A DNA stretch of 64,000 nucleotides from Chlorobium sp. GTDB lineage: Bacteria > Bacteroidota > Chlorobiia > Chlorobiales > Chlorobiaceae. The notes beneath the pieces were generated by a model. The model saw only the letters and a program-made list of their open reading frames with translations. It made no database searches and was not told the origin of the DNA. Made by a program: the position numbers and the translations under genes. The stretch is from the NCBI GenBank assembly GCA_028277485.1, contig JANQGE010000081.1:17497-81496 (forward strand), read 5' to 3'. This document shows positions 44,302 to 53,716 of this stretch, in pieces (position 1 is the first letter of the stretch; the number at the start of each line of letters is the position of its first letter).

Positions 44302-45345
44302 TCATTTCAGAACCAGCCGCCTCGAGTGATCGTTGAGGTATTCTGCGTATTCGCGTATCTTGCCTTCCCGTGCGTATCGTTCGCACTCAGCCTCGTAACC
44401 TCTGAGTATTTCAATCACATTCAGCCAGTTGTCCTCCCTGACAAGTTTATCCCTCACGCGGGAAACTCTCGGCAGCCCCTTCAGGTACGTTGCGTAATGC
44501 CTTCGCATTTCAAGAGCCCCGTATTTTTCACCCTTGAACTTTACAGAAAGGGACAGATGTTCGATAGCAACCGCTATCCGGTCTCTGAAATCAGCCTGCG
44601 TCGTTACCGCCCCGTTTTGCAACAGTTCCTTTACCTGCGCAAAGATAAACGGATTGCCGATAGCACCTCGCCCGATCATGATCCCGTCGGCAGCAGTATG
44701 TTCAAACATGGCTTTTGCATCATCGGCGGTCCAGATATCCCCGTTGGCAATAACAGGAATTTTTGCATGCTCTTTAACCCTGGCGATCCAGTTCCAGTCA
44801 GCTGTTCCCCGGTACATTTCGCTCCTTGTACGGCCATGAACCGCAATAGCCTGTATTCCTGCCCCCTCAAGCCTTGGAACGATATCAAGAATATTAATGG
44901 ACTCCCTGTCCCAGCCGATACGGGTTTTTACCGTAACGGGTATGGATACGGCTTTCACCACGGACGCTGCGATACGGGTCATTTTTTCCGGCTCCCTGAG
45001 CAATGCCGCTCCTGCTCCTTTTCCTGCGACCTTTTTCGCCGGACATCCAAAATTGATGTCAAGGTAATCCGGCCTGTATGATGCTGCGATAACCGCCGCT
45101 TCGGCCATTGCCTCTTCAGAGTTTCCAAAAATCTGAATAACCGCGGGACGTTCATACTCTTCGAAAAACATTTTCTGCATCGTTTTCTCGACGCCTCTTC
45201 GAAGAGCTTCGGCACTGATAAATTCCGTATAGACAATATCTGCCCCGAATCTCTTGCAGATCTGTCTGAAAGACCTGTCGGTAACGTCTTCCATGGGAGC
45301 GAGTATAACCGGACGCTCTATGTGCAGATCACCTATCTTCATCAT
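44302..45345 (-). CDS. dusB: tRNA-dihydrouridine synthase
   Basis: 347 residues, FMN TIM barrel. Motifs: APMEDVTDRSFRQ near 16, INFGCPAKKV near 103 with the catalytic cysteine, KTRIGWD near 145, and HGRTRSEMYRGTADW near 175. Reduces specific uridines of tRNA. The start is 8 bp after the recA stop on the same strand, so recA and dusB are co-transcribed. Assignment to DusB rather than DusA or DusC follows the length and pattern. Confidence 0.92.
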   Translation of the reverse strand: MMKIGDLHIERPVILAPMEDVTDRSFRQICKRFGADIVYTEFISAEALRRGVEKTMQKMFFEEYERPAVIQIFGNSEEAMAEAAVIAASYRPDYLDINFGCPAKKVAGKGAGAALLREPEKMTRIAASVVKAVSIPVTVKTRIGWDRESINILDIVPRLEGAGIQAIAVHGRTRSEMYRGTADWNWIARVKEHAKIPVIANGDIWTADDAKAMFEHTAADGIMIGRGAIGNPFIFAQVKELLQNGAVTTQADFRDRIAVAIEHLSLSVKFKGEKYGALEMRRHYATYLKGLPRVSRVRDKLVREDNWLNVIEILRGYEAECERYAREGKIREYAEYLNDHSRRLVLK

Positions 45346-45353
45346 TCTCCGAG

Positions 45354-46406
45354 TTAAACCGCTGCATCTCCAATCGCAGCAGGTGGGCTCATCACTTCCC
45401 TTACCTGCTGCTGAATTTTCCCGGCAAGCCCGGGATCTTCACGCAGGGCCTTTTTAACCGCTTCCCTACCCTGCCCGAGCTTTTCCGATTCATAGCTGAA
45501 CCATGCTCCGGATTTTTTTACAATGCCGAACTCTACGGCAAGATCTATTAACTCCCCCATCATGGAGATCCCTTCTCCGTAAAGAATATCGAATTCAACC
45601 GTTTTAAACGGCGGCGCAACCTTGTTTTTAACAACTTTTACCTTTGTCCTGTTGCCGATAATCTCGGCGCCTTCCTTGATTTGCGCTGTTTTCCTGATCT
45701 CCAGACGAACGGAAGAATAGAACTTGAGCGCCTTGCCTCCTGTTGTGGTTTCGGGATTGCCGTAAACCACCCCTATCTTGTCGCGAAGCTGGTTGATGAA
45801 AATAACAACCGAGCTGGACTTCGAGATGGCTCCGGTAAGTTTTCTCAACGCCTGGCTCATTAAACGGGCCTGCAGCCCCATGACGCTGTCTCCCATCTCA
45901 CCCTCAAGCTCAGCTTGTGGAACCAGCGCCGCTACCGAATCAACCACTACAATATCGACAGCCCCGCTTCGGACAAGGGTCTCAACGATGGAAAGAGCCT
46001 GCTCACCCGACTCCGGCTGGCTGATCAAAAGTGAGTTGATATCGACACCGAGTTTTCTCGCATAGGTCTGGTCAAAGGCATGTTCGGCATCGACAATAGC
46101 CGCAATACCGCCGGTTTTCTGTGCCTCTGCAATCGCGTGAAGCGCAAGTGTGGTTTTCCCCGAAGATTCGGGACCGTAGATTTCGGTAACACGCCCCCGG
46201 GGGAAACCACCGACACCCAGCGCAAAGTCCAGAGCGATGGACCCGGTAGAAACCGCCTGTACAGGCATTACTGCGCTTTTATCGCCCAGACGCATGATCG
46301 CACCCTTACCGAACTGCTTCTCCAGTGCCTCCACAGCAAGGTTTAACTGTTTAAGCTTTGCCGGGTCGGCTTCCTTTTTCGCCTGTACTGTTTTTTTTGT
46401 TTCCAT
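45354..46406 (-). CDS. recA: Recombinase RecA
   Basis: 350 residues, full length. Walker A GPESSGKTTL near 74-83, IVDAEHAFD, SVAALVPQAELEG L1 and ETTTGGKALKFYSSVRLEIRK-type C-terminal part (shown by TTGGKALKFY). Strand exchange and SOS co-protease. The upstream SDR gene is 45 bp away on the same strand and dusB follows 8 bp downstream, so recA sits inside an operon. I found no LexA-type palindrome (GAAC-N4-GTTC or CTGT-N8-ACAG) in the gap before it. Confidence 0.97.
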   Translation of the reverse strand: METKKTVQAKKEADPAKLKQLNLAVEALEKQFGKGAIMRLGDKSAVMPVQAVSTGSIALDFALGVGGFPRGRVTEIYGPESSGKTTLALHAIAEAQKTGGIAAIVDAEHAFDQTYARKLGVDINSLLISQPESGEQALSIVETLVRSGAVDIVVVDSVAALVPQAELEGEMGDSVMGLQARLMSQALRKLTGAISKSSSVVIFINQLRDKIGVVYGNPETTTGGKALKFYSSVRLEIRKTAQIKEGAEIIGNRTKVKVVKNKVAPPFKTVEFDILYGEGISMMGELIDLAVEFGIVKKSGAWFSYESEKLGQGREAVKKALREDPGLAGKIQQQVREVMSPPAAIGDAAV

Positions 46407-46451
46407 AGGTTTTGTCCGCGGCCTTCTAAAGTGGTTATGGTAAAATATCTT

Positions 46452-47447
46452 TCAGCCAACTATCGATTGTACGATCTCCCGCACAGGACGGTAAGTCATG
46501 CCGAGTTTATCGACAGATTTTCTGTTCGAATAGTACAAGCTATGCTTCGCAAGCCTCATACTCTCGAGACTTATATAGGATCTCCTTCCGGTAAGCAGGG
46601 AAAAAAGCTCCCCGCCCAACCCGGCAATTCCATAAAGCGGCTCTCCGGCTGAAATGACAAACCTTGCTTTATTTCCGGGCATTTCCAGGATCATCGCAAA
46701 CAATTCCCTGTACGACCAGTTTTCGGACACAATGATATATCGCTCTCCGGTCATCCCTTCCTTCCAAGCCTCAATATGTGCCCGTGCCACATCCCGGATA
46801 TCCACGAGGCTTAAACCACCGGCAGGGTGCAGCGGGATCTTTCCCCGGTAAATGTTTGTAACGGTTTCGGTCGCGCTGTTGGTAACCAGCGGATTACCTT
46901 CACCCCTTCCGATGACAACTCCGGGGTTCACCATCACGACATCCAAACCCTCGGCAATACCACGCCCCCCCTCTATCTCTGCGAGACGCTTCGACTCCAT
47001 ATAGGCGATTCTGTGTTGCCAGTCCCTGAAAACCGTATCCTCGTCAGCCGGCTCACCTTCTTCTTTTACACCTATAGCTGCAACAGAACTGGTCATGACA
47101 AGCCGCCCCACCCCCCTGTGGAGACATGCATTGACAACATTGGCCGTTCCTGTAACATTAGTTTCATAGAGATCTTGCCCGTAATTCTTTGTATAGGCAA
47201 CAAGACCTGCACAGTGGAACACCGTTTCAGCCGACAGGCAGGCATCCTGAAGAGATGCCGGATTCATGATGTCCCCTTGCACAATTTCCACAGGAAACCC
47301 GGACAGAACCGATACGTCCGAACTGCTCCTGACAAGAGCCCTGATATGCAAGGCATCCCCGAACATCTTCCGCAGCGTATACACAACCTGCGACCCGATG
47401 TAACCTGTCGCACCGGTAACCAGCACAACCTCTCTTGTCCGACCCAA
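46452..47447 (-). CDS. NAD-dependent epimerase/dehydratase family (extended SDR) protein
   Basis: 331 residues. Rossmann motif VTGATGYIGSQVV near 11-23, catalytic pair YMESK near 149-153 (Y and K), HLAG-like FHCAGLV near 84. Resembles dihydroflavonol-4-reductase and 3-beta-hydroxysteroid dehydrogenase-type extended SDRs rather than sugar epimerases. Upstream of recA by 45 bp on the same strand. Substrate unknown. A second extended SDR at 61.0 kb is related in plan but distinct in sequence. Confidence 0.85.
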   Translation of the reverse strand: MGRTREVVLVTGATGYIGSQVVYTLRKMFGDALHIRALVRSSSDVSVLSGFPVEIVQGDIMNPASLQDACLSAETVFHCAGLVAYTKNYGQDLYETNVTGTANVVNACLHRGVGRLVMTSSVAAIGVKEEGEPADEDTVFRDWQHRIAYMESKRLAEIEGGRGIAEGLDVVMVNPGVVIGRGEGNPLVTNSATETVTNIYRGKIPLHPAGGLSLVDIRDVARAHIEAWKEGMTGERYIIVSENWSYRELFAMILEMPGNKARFVISAGEPLYGIAGLGGELFSLLTGRRSYISLESMRLAKHSLYYSNRKSVDKLGMTYRPVREIVQSIVG

Positions 47448-47566
47448 CCTCTCTGTTTTTACAGCTTATCCAGATGCTATTACTTTTTGTTTCTAAAAAT
47501 AAGAAGAAAAATTACATTGCATTCAAATCCAACCTTACGGCATGTCGAAAAAATTTGACGAAGCAC

Positions 47567-48832
47567 ATGCAGGATAATCAGCATTTCCTTTCAGCCGGCC
47601 CGGTTGTCGAGGAGCAGCTCGGCAATGGCCTCCGGGTTTTCAGCAATCATGTTCCCCATGTACACAGCATCACAATCGGTATATGGATCAATGCCGGTTC
47701 CAGGGAGGATCCCGCAGGTATGGCCGGACTCGCTCATTTTCTGGAACACGCTGTATTCAAGGGAACACTGTCGAGAGACTATGTAACCATCGCACAGTGC
47801 ATTGAACAGGTAGGCGGCTACATTGATGCTTATACCACCAAAGAAAACACCTGCATTTATATCCGTTGCCTGAAAGAGCATAGCGAGCTTGCGTTCAGCC
47901 TGCTTGCAGACCTGGTTTGCAACCCTCTGTTCCCCGAGGCTGAAATCGAAAAGGAAAAAGAGGTGGTTATTGACGAGATTCACAGTATCAGTGATACTCC
48001 TGAAGAACTTATTTTCGACCAGTTTGACAACCTCGCATTTCCCCGGCATCCTCTCGGGCCTGCAATCCTCGGCACGAAAAAATCCGTTGAAAGTTTCACA
48101 ACTGAAGCACTGCGCTGTTTTATGCGTCAGCACTACGTTGCGCAAAACATGCTCATTACCGCTGTTGGAAACGTCTCACATGAAGAGATCATGCTACATG
48201 TCGAACAGAGTTTCTCGGAGCTCAACAACAGCAGAAAAACACCAAGCACCCCCCGGACTTTCCGGCAGGGAGATTACAGAGCCTTTACCGCCCACAGAAA
48301 AAAACCGCTCTACCAGGCACAGATACTTTACGGCCTGGCCGTACCCCGCAATGACGCTTTTTTCTACAGCCTGCTCCTGCTCAACACCATACTGAGCGGA
48401 GGGATGAGTTCCATGCTCAACCTTGAACTGAGAGAGAAAAACGCGCTTGCATACAATACCTATTCCTCACTTACGTTTTTTGACGATGCAACGCTTCTGA
48501 ACATCTATGCCGGAACCGACCAGGAAAATACCAATCAGGCACTGTTGATCATAAAAAATATTCTCGGTGCAGACAACCTCTCACGTATCCCCAGGGAAGA
48601 ACTGCTTGCGGCAAAAAACAAACTTCGGGGAAATTTTGTCATGGAAATGGAAAAAATGACACAAAGGATGTCAAAAGCCGCAAGGGACATTTTCTACTTC
48701 GGAAAAGCTGTCAGGCTCGAAGAAAAAATCAGGGGCATTGAAACCGTAACCCGTGAAGACCTGGGATGTGCCGCTGCATATCTGCAACAGCACGCGGATG
48801 CTTCCACCCTGATATATGAACCCTCTCCTTAA
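47567..48832 (+). CDS. M16 family zinc peptidase (processing-protease-like)
   Basis: 421 residues from the ATG giving MQDNQHFLS. Inverted zinc motif HFLEH near 55-59 with the distal glutamate about 76 residues later in the EKEVVIDEIH segment. The second half (from about 210) is the inactive partner-type M16 fold, ending with DASTLIYEPSP. Peptidases of this plan act like a bacterial mitochondrial-processing-peptidase beta subunit. Its start is 119 bp from a divergent SDR gene; the 5' extension upstream overlaps that gap. Confidence 0.9.
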   Translation: MQDNQHFLSAGPVVEEQLGNGLRVFSNHVPHVHSITIGIWINAGSREDPAGMAGLAHFLEHAVFKGTLSRDYVTIAQCIEQVGGYIDAYTTKENTCIYIRCLKEHSELAFSLLADLVCNPLFPEAEIEKEKEVVIDEIHSISDTPEELIFDQFDNLAFPRHPLGPAILGTKKSVESFTTEALRCFMRQHYVAQNMLITAVGNVSHEEIMLHVEQSFSELNNSRKTPSTPRTFRQGDYRAFTAHRKKPLYQAQILYGLAVPRNDAFFYSLLLLNTILSGGMSSMLNLELREKNALAYNTYSSLTFFDDATLLNIYAGTDQENTNQALLIIKNILGADNLSRIPREELLAAKNKLRGNFVMEMEKMTQRMSKAARDIFYFGKAVRLEEKIRGIETVTREDLGCAAAYLQQHADASTLIYEPSP

Positions 48833-48878
48833 CCTGCTTTTCCAAAGTCCGTAATTAATCGTATATTCCGAGCTTTCA

Positions 48879-48914
48879 GGGTACCTCTAAAAACAAGAAC
48901 TTTTAGAGGTACCC
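48879..48914. terminator. R1-ended mini hairpin between M16 gene and tig
   Basis: GGGTACCTCTAAAA, 8-nt loop ACAAGAAC, TTTTAGAGGTACCC: a perfect 14-bp stem. The stem is made of R1-type ends (GGGTACCTCTA) with no R1 interior, so it appears to be an R1 internal-deletion relic. It follows the M16 stop and precedes tig, and can serve as a terminator though no long T-tract follows. Confidence 0.6.
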
Positions 48915-48952
48915 CTTGTTTTGTAAAAACTTACCAACCCAAAGAGGCCGCT

Positions 48953-50239
48953 TTGCAAAAAAATATTACTAACGTCAGCGATACCGAACAGAAACTGGAA
49001 GTAACCCTTTCAGCCGGGGAATTCACACCTGAAATGGATCGTGAAATAGAGAGCGCAAGAAAAAACATGCAAATCAAAGGCTTCAGGAAAGGACATGTTC
49101 CTGTTGCCATGATCAAAAAGATGATGGGTCCGGCAATTGAAGCCGCCGTTGCTGAAAAGCTTGCCTCGAAATATTTTGCTGAAATATCCGAAGCAGAGAA
49201 CATCAGGCCTGCAAGCCGTGCCGCACTTGAGGAGTTTTCATTTGATAACGACCGGCTTATCATTTCACTCTCCTACGAAATCCATCCTGAATTTGAACTC
49301 AAGGATTTCAGTAACTACTCATTTGTTCAGGATATATACACCATAAGCGATGAGGACGTCGACCGGGAGATCAACCTCATTCTCAAAGGCCACGGCACCC
49401 TTGTTCCGGTTGACGGGCCTTCTGAAGCAAAAGATACCATTATTGCCGACCTGGTAAAACTGGACGCTTCAGGCAACGTCATGGAGGATCAGAAAACCGA
49501 GAACCATCACTTCAACCTTGAATATCTTCCTGAAAACAACCCTTTCCATAAATCACTTATCGGCAGAAAAGCCGGCGAGAACGTCACCGTCGACATCGAG
49601 GCCAAGGAAGAGGATGAAGAAGCATATCGTTACGAAGTAGCTATAAAAGAAGTGAAAAGGCTTGAACTTCCGGAACTCACCGATGAGCTGGTAAAAGAGA
49701 TAACCCGGGGGAAATCCGAATCGATCGAGGCGTTCCGTGAAGATGTCAGAGAGCAGTTCGAGCAATACTTCAGCAACAAATCCGAACAGGACCTTCTTGA
49801 GTCTATCTCCTCGAAGCTCATTGAAGAAAACCCGGTACCTACTCCTTCGGCAATGGTTGACTCTTTTGAAAACACACTGTTGGAAAATGCTAAAAAGCAA
49901 ATGGGAGGCAAATTCCCCCCTGGAATGAATGAAAGCGAGTTTCGTGGTTCAATCCGCCCCAATGCTGAAAAACATGCCCGCTGGATGCTGATCAGCCAGA
50001 AAATTGCCGAGACGAACAAGCTTGAGGTCAACGACGATGACATTAAAGTTTTTGCAGAAAAAGAGGCGGAGAAAAACCCTGAATTGAAAGTAGAAGATAT
50101 TATAAGCACCTACACGTCAGCGGAGTTCCGGGATTATATCACGGACACCATCCTTAAAGACAAAATTTACGGCATCATTAAATCCTCCATCACCATCAAT
50201 GGAGAAAGCAAGCCAATCCCCGAGCATGATAACGCATGA
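48953..50239 (+). CDS. tig: Trigger factor (ribosome-associated prolyl isomerase/chaperone)
   Basis: 428 residues with TTG start at 48953 preceded by AAAGAGG. N-terminal ribosome-binding domain including the signature GFRKGHVPVAMI near 43-54, a PPIase/FKBP-like middle domain around 155-235 (with FHKSLIGRKAGENVTV), and the long helical C-terminal chaperone part. Folds newly made proteins at the exit tunnel. The start has an R1-type hairpin 40 bp upstream. No clpP/clpX genes follow, unlike in many bacteria. Confidence 0.93.
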   Translation: MQKNITNVSDTEQKLEVTLSAGEFTPEMDREIESARKNMQIKGFRKGHVPVAMIKKMMGPAIEAAVAEKLASKYFAEISEAENIRPASRAALEEFSFDNDRLIISLSYEIHPEFELKDFSNYSFVQDIYTISDEDVDREINLILKGHGTLVPVDGPSEAKDTIIADLVKLDASGNVMEDQKTENHHFNLEYLPENNPFHKSLIGRKAGENVTVDIEAKEEDEEAYRYEVAIKEVKRLELPELTDELVKEITRGKSESIEAFREDVREQFEQYFSNKSEQDLLESISSKLIEENPVPTPSAMVDSFENTLLENAKKQMGGKFPPGMNESEFRGSIRPNAEKHARWMLISQKIAETNKLEVNDDDIKVFAEKEAEKNPELKVEDIISTYTSAEFRDYITDTILKDKIYGIIKSSITINGESKPIPEHDNA

Positions 50240-50291
50240 ACAGTACCGGCACAGGAAAAGGCGGGCGCCTTCTCCCCGCTTCGATGCTCTT

Positions 50292-51170
50292 TCACCTAAA
50301 ACTGATACTCATCGACAGATCAAGAGCTTTGACACTGTGAGTCAGCTCACCGACTGAAACATAATCTACCCCTGTCGCGGCAATTTCAGCCACATTATGC
50401 AGCCCCACATTGCCGGAGGCTTCAAGGTGAATCATGGGCGCATGTTTCCTCGTATAAGTCACCGCAGCGGAAAGCTCGTCAACCGAAAAATTATCGAGCA
50501 GGATACTATCAGGTCCTGCGCCAACCGCTTGCCGGAGCTCATCGATCGACCGCGCCTCCACTTCAATCTTCATCGTCATGCCTTTTTCGGCCAGATAACT
50601 TCTCGCACGCTCTATCGCCAGAACAATGCCTCCCACCGCGTCGATATGGTTGTCCTTAATGAGAACCATATCGAACAACCCGAAACGGTGGTTTTGTCCA
50701 CCGCCGATCTTCACCGCTTCCTTGTCAAAATACCGCAGCCCTGGAGCCGTCTTTCTTGTATCGAGTATTTTTGCAGCGGTATGTGCAACCTTCTGTACAT
50801 ACATTCGAGTACGTGTTGCAATACCCGACATCCGCTGCATAAAGTTAAGCACTGTCCTTTCGGCAACAAGCAGGGATGAAATATTCCCCTCCGTTTCAAG
50901 CAAAACATCGCCGCATCCAATCGTTGCTCCATCATTGACCAGCGGAGTAACCTGTATATCCTGGTCTATGACGTGGAATACCTGCTCCGTAACGGCAACT
51001 CCTGCCGCAATGCCCGCGGCCTTGGCCCGGACGATCCCATGGCCTGTCTGACCTGGTTCAATCGTGGCAAGCGTTGTCACATCACCGTCATACCGGTCTT
51101 CTTCGAGAGCTTGCATGATGGCTCGAACCCTGCATGTGGTAAAAAAATCATAAAAATTCCGCTTTTCCAT
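50292..51170 (-). CDS. nadC: Nicotinate-nucleotide pyrophosphorylase (quinolinate phosphoribosyltransferase)
   Basis: 292 residues. Motifs: AERTVLNFMQRMSGIAT near 115, ILDTRKTAPGLR near 145 (the arginines and lysine that bind quinolinate), KIGGGQNHRFGLFDMVLIKDNH near 166 (shown by GGGQNHRFGL), and DSILLDNFS near 225. Converts quinolinate with PRPP to nicotinate mononucleotide in NAD synthesis. Convergent with tig; monocistronic here. Confidence 0.95.
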   Translation of the reverse strand: MEKRNFYDFFTTCRVRAIMQALEEDRYDGDVTTLATIEPGQTGHGIVRAKAAGIAAGVAVTEQVFHVIDQDIQVTPLVNDGATIGCGDVLLETEGNISSLLVAERTVLNFMQRMSGIATRTRMYVQKVAHTAAKILDTRKTAPGLRYFDKEAVKIGGGQNHRFGLFDMVLIKDNHIDAVGGIVLAIERARSYLAEKGMTMKIEVEARSIDELRQAVGAGPDSILLDNFSVDELSAAVTYTRKHAPMIHLEASGNVGLHNVAEIAATGVDYVSVGELTHSVKALDLSMSISFR

Positions 51171-51287
51171 ATTTCTTCCCGATCAGGACGCTGTGGCCCG
51201 GTGTTTGAAATCATCGAAACAGTTACAGCCCAAGGTGAACATATTCGAACCGCCCCGGCCGGTACAAGTTATAAAAGCAGAACATAA

Positions 51288-51409
51288 GGGCGGCACCTCT
51301 ATTAATTTGTTGCGCACCCTGATTACTTCGTTGGGCGGATAGGAAAGGGTTTCTGTGCTCCGTCCGCCTCGTACTCATGTCGCTCACGACAATTTATAGA
51401 GATGCCCTT
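51288..51409. repeat. R1 palindromic repeat, full-length copy
   Basis: 122 bp from GGGCGGCACCTCTATTAATTTG to CAATTTATAGAGATGCCC. Core GGTTTCTGTGCTCCGTCCGCC, same direction as the 44.1 kb copy with which it shares GTTGCGCACC, GATTACTTCGTTGG and ACTCATGTCGCTCACGAC. Occupies most of the 321-bp gap between nadC and folB, so little other sequence is left for promoters. Confidence 0.88.
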
Positions 51410-51491
51410 TATTGTTTTGCCAACCTTTCCTTAATACCTTAACCATTACTTTGAACATAGGTCATACTCAAGACAAGAACCATGAACCACC

Positions 51492-51893
51492 ATGAATAAC
51501 AATGCTTCGTCTTCCTGCGTCCGTCTCATCAACCTGACATTTTATGCCCATCACGGTGTGCACAAAGAAGAACACTTTGTTGGTTCAAAATACGAGGTAG
51601 ATGCCGAAATGTACTGTAACTATAAGAAAGCGGCCCAGCATGACGACATAACCAGCACAATAGACTACAGGCTGGTTTATGAAAAGATCAGAAATGTGCT
51701 GACACAGAAAAAATTTTATCTGATTGAGGCAGTAGCCTATACCATAGCAACGGAGCTTCTGGGAGACTTTCCCATATTGAACAGCATCACCATAAAAGTC
51801 AGAAAACGCAACCCGCCGATCGGAGGGGTCTGCGATTATGCCGAGGCTGTCTATACCGCAGAAAAATCCCGGAGGGAAAATGAACCTCTGTAA
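51492..51893 (+). CDS. folB: Dihydroneopterin aldolase
   Basis: 133 residues. Family pattern INLTFYAHHGVHKEEH near 11-26 and VYEKIRNVL-type middle, and PPIGGVCDYAEAVYT near 110 at the C-terminus. Cleaves dihydroneopterin to 6-hydroxymethyl-dihydropterin in folate synthesis. The next gene, folK, overlaps its end by 14 bp, pairing two consecutive pathway enzymes. Confidence 0.93.
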   Translation: MNNNASSSCVRLINLTFYAHHGVHKEEHFVGSKYEVDAEMYCNYKKAAQHDDITSTIDYRLVYEKIRNVLTQKKFYLIEAVAYTIATELLGDFPILNSITIKVRKRNPPIGGVCDYAEAVYTAEKSRRENEPL

Positions 51894-52404
51894 CGGGAGC
51901 CATATTGTCTTCATTGGTGCCGGCTCAAATGTCGGTGACAGACTCCAGAACCTGCAGCATGCCCTTGAGATGCTTGACGAGCTGCCGCTGACATTCGTAG
52001 AAGGAGTGTCAGGAATCTACATTTCGGAACCGCTCGGCTATACCGACCAGGATTGGTTTTACAATGCGGCCTTCCGGCTTTGTACCGGACTGACACCGGA
52101 GCGCCTTCTTTCATACTGCAAAAGAATAGAAGTCCTCATAGGACGGCCGGCTGATCACCCGAGATGGGGACCTCGTGTAATCGATCTCGATATACTGCTT
52201 CATGGCGACACGGTATGCAATCTTGGGCACCTGACAATCCCTCATCCTGAACTTCACAACAGAAAATTCGCCCTTCTTCCCCTCCGCGACCTCGCCGACC
52301 CTGTTCACCCTGTTCTGGGCAAAAAAATGCACGAACTGCTGGAAAGCTGCAGCGACAGGTCCATTATCGAGCGCAGTGATCACACCTTCATAAAAATCAG
52401 ATAA
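51880..52404 (+). CDS. folK: 2-amino-4-hydroxy-6-hydroxymethyldihydropteridine pyrophosphokinase
   Basis: 174 residues from ATG 51880, preceded by GGAGGG at the right spacing and overlapping folB by 14 bp. HPPK motifs: GAGSNVGDRLQNLQHAL near 13-29, DQDWFYNAAF near 56, and PADHPRWGPRVIDLDIL near 94 with the magnesium-binding aspartates. Adds pyrophosphate to the pterin in folate synthesis. A strong terminator lies 50 bp downstream. Confidence 0.95.
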   Translation: MNLCNGSHIVFIGAGSNVGDRLQNLQHALEMLDELPLTFVEGVSGIYISEPLGYTDQDWFYNAAFRLCTGLTPERLLSYCKRIEVLIGRPADHPRWGPRVIDLDILLHGDTVCNLGHLTIPHPELHNRKFALLPLRDLADPVHPVLGKKMHELLESCSDRSIIERSDHTFIKIR

Positions 52405-52455
52405 AGTGGGCACCGGAATCCGTATCGAAAACATCCGCCTGATTCCTCAATAGCC

Positions 52456-52483
52456 AAAAAAGCTCCGAAAACGGAGCTTTTTT
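52456..52483. terminator. Bidirectional rho-independent terminator
   Basis: AAAAAAGCTCCG-AAAA-CGGAGCTTTTTT: perfect GC-containing stem flanked by A and T runs, so it works on both strands. It separates folK (plus) from the convergent arsA-type gene (minus). Confidence 0.92.
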
Positions 52484-52522
52484 CAGGTTTGTATCCATCC
52501 TTTCCGGAAAAACGGGTTTTTG

Positions 52523-53677
52523 TTAATTCGCAAAAGTAATATTGAGATGACCCTTTTCGAAATCGGCTCCCTCCGTCTTTCTTCCTACAAGGATATTTGG
52601 CAGCACGATGCTTTTCCTGAAGTTGTTGATGTCGACAAGCAGTTCATCCCCCTTGATATTGACATTGAGCTTGGTAATCTCGACATTCGGCATATGAAGC
52701 CGCAACACATACTTTCCATCGACCTTTTCCAGCAACTGTGTTTTGTCATCTTTATAGAGTACCTCCGAAGGGTTATGCCCGTCAAAGATCTCCTGGCTCA
52801 AATCATGGAGCTGGTCCGTCTTGATAACTTCATGCGCAACCTGTGACGCTCTGAATATCGGAATGGGATAAAAGCAGTTGTCAATAACTTTCAGGTACTT
52901 CTGCTGCAAAGCAATAAGGCTGTTAAGATAGTCATCGGATGAACTCTGAGGCAGAATCTTGTTGATTATAACCGCGTCGAGCTTGTAGCCGAATAGATTG
53001 AGGTAGGTCTGAACGCGCAGAGCCTCTTTGATAACCATGTTTTCAGGATTTACAACCACCCTGAACGTAGTAATGCTTGTGTCCTGAAGCATGCCGTGCA
53101 GCTCTTTCATGTGTTCATTGACCTCGGGCATGAGCTTGAAGATATTTTTCTTCGGCATAAAACGATTCAGCAAAGGCGCGGCAAACCCGATTGCTTTCGA
53201 ATGCCACCCGCCAATCTTTTCAGAATACCATCCGTAAGATTCGGGCATTCCAAGCAGCCGCATGGTTTCACCTGTCGGTGCTGCGTCAACGACAATGGCG
53301 TCATAATTTCTTGATTTTGCCGCCTTCCAGATGAAGCGCAGGCTGATCATTTCTTCCATGCCGGGAACAATGGCCAGTTCTTCGGCAACGACTTCATTTG
53401 CACCGTCGCTCATCAATATAGAGGAGAAATAGGAATACAGCTCGCCCCAATTCTCCCTGATCTCCTCAAGGACATTGACCTCCATTGCAAAGAGGTTCTT
53501 TTCGACCTCAATTGGTTTCGGGGTCAGTTCAACACCCAGGGCATCGGCCAGACTGTGGGCAACATCCGTACTCATAATGAGCACCTTTTTACCACTGCGT
53601 GCAATTGCCGTCGCCGTAGCGGCTGAAACCGTCGTTTTTCCAACGCCGCCTTTACCCAGATAAAGAATGATTCTCAT
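52523..53677 (-). CDS. ArsA/Get3-family ATPase with C-terminal Hsp20-like domain (copy 1)
   Basis: 384 residues from the ATG giving MRIILYLGKGG; an upstream start adds 11 residues. Deviant Walker A GKGGVGKTTVS at 9-19; the switch motif reads TDVAHSL rather than TDPAHSL; VDAAPTGETMRL Walker-B-like region near 131. The last about 70 residues form a small beta domain (LRLHMPNVEITKLNV, GDELLVDI) matching the ArsA_HSP20 type of Hsp20-like domain. No arsenite-binding cysteine motif nor ArsB partner is seen, so arsenic efflux is unlikely. The gene follows the 528-aa gene by 40 bp; a role in delivering chlorosome or membrane proteins is inferred from position only. Confidence 0.88.
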   Translation of the reverse strand: MRIILYLGKGGVGKTTVSAATATAIARSGKKVLIMSTDVAHSLADALGVELTPKPIEVEKNLFAMEVNVLEEIRENWGELYSYFSSILMSDGANEVVAEELAIVPGMEEMISLRFIWKAAKSRNYDAIVVDAAPTGETMRLLGMPESYGWYSEKIGGWHSKAIGFAAPLLNRFMPKKNIFKLMPEVNEHMKELHGMLQDTSITTFRVVVNPENMVIKEALRVQTYLNLFGYKLDAVIINKILPQSSSDDYLNSLIALQQKYLKVIDNCFYPIPIFRASQVAHEVIKTDQLHDLSQEIFDGHNPSEVLYKDDKTQLLEKVDGKYVLRLHMPNVEITKLNVNIKGDELLVDINNFRKSIVLPNILVGRKTEGADFEKGHLNITFAN

Positions 53678-53716
53678 GTTTTGTACTGAAAAACTATTGT
53701 GTGGACACAACCTTTA

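Noticed and set aside
46407..46451. Possible SOS (LexA) box before recA
   Set aside because: No GAAC-N4-GTTC or CTGT-N8-ACAG palindrome is present in the 45-bp gap; recA lies directly behind an SDR gene, so its promoter may be further upstream.
50244..50280. GC-rich imperfect stem after tig
   Set aside because: One mismatch and no T-tract; not enough to call a terminator.
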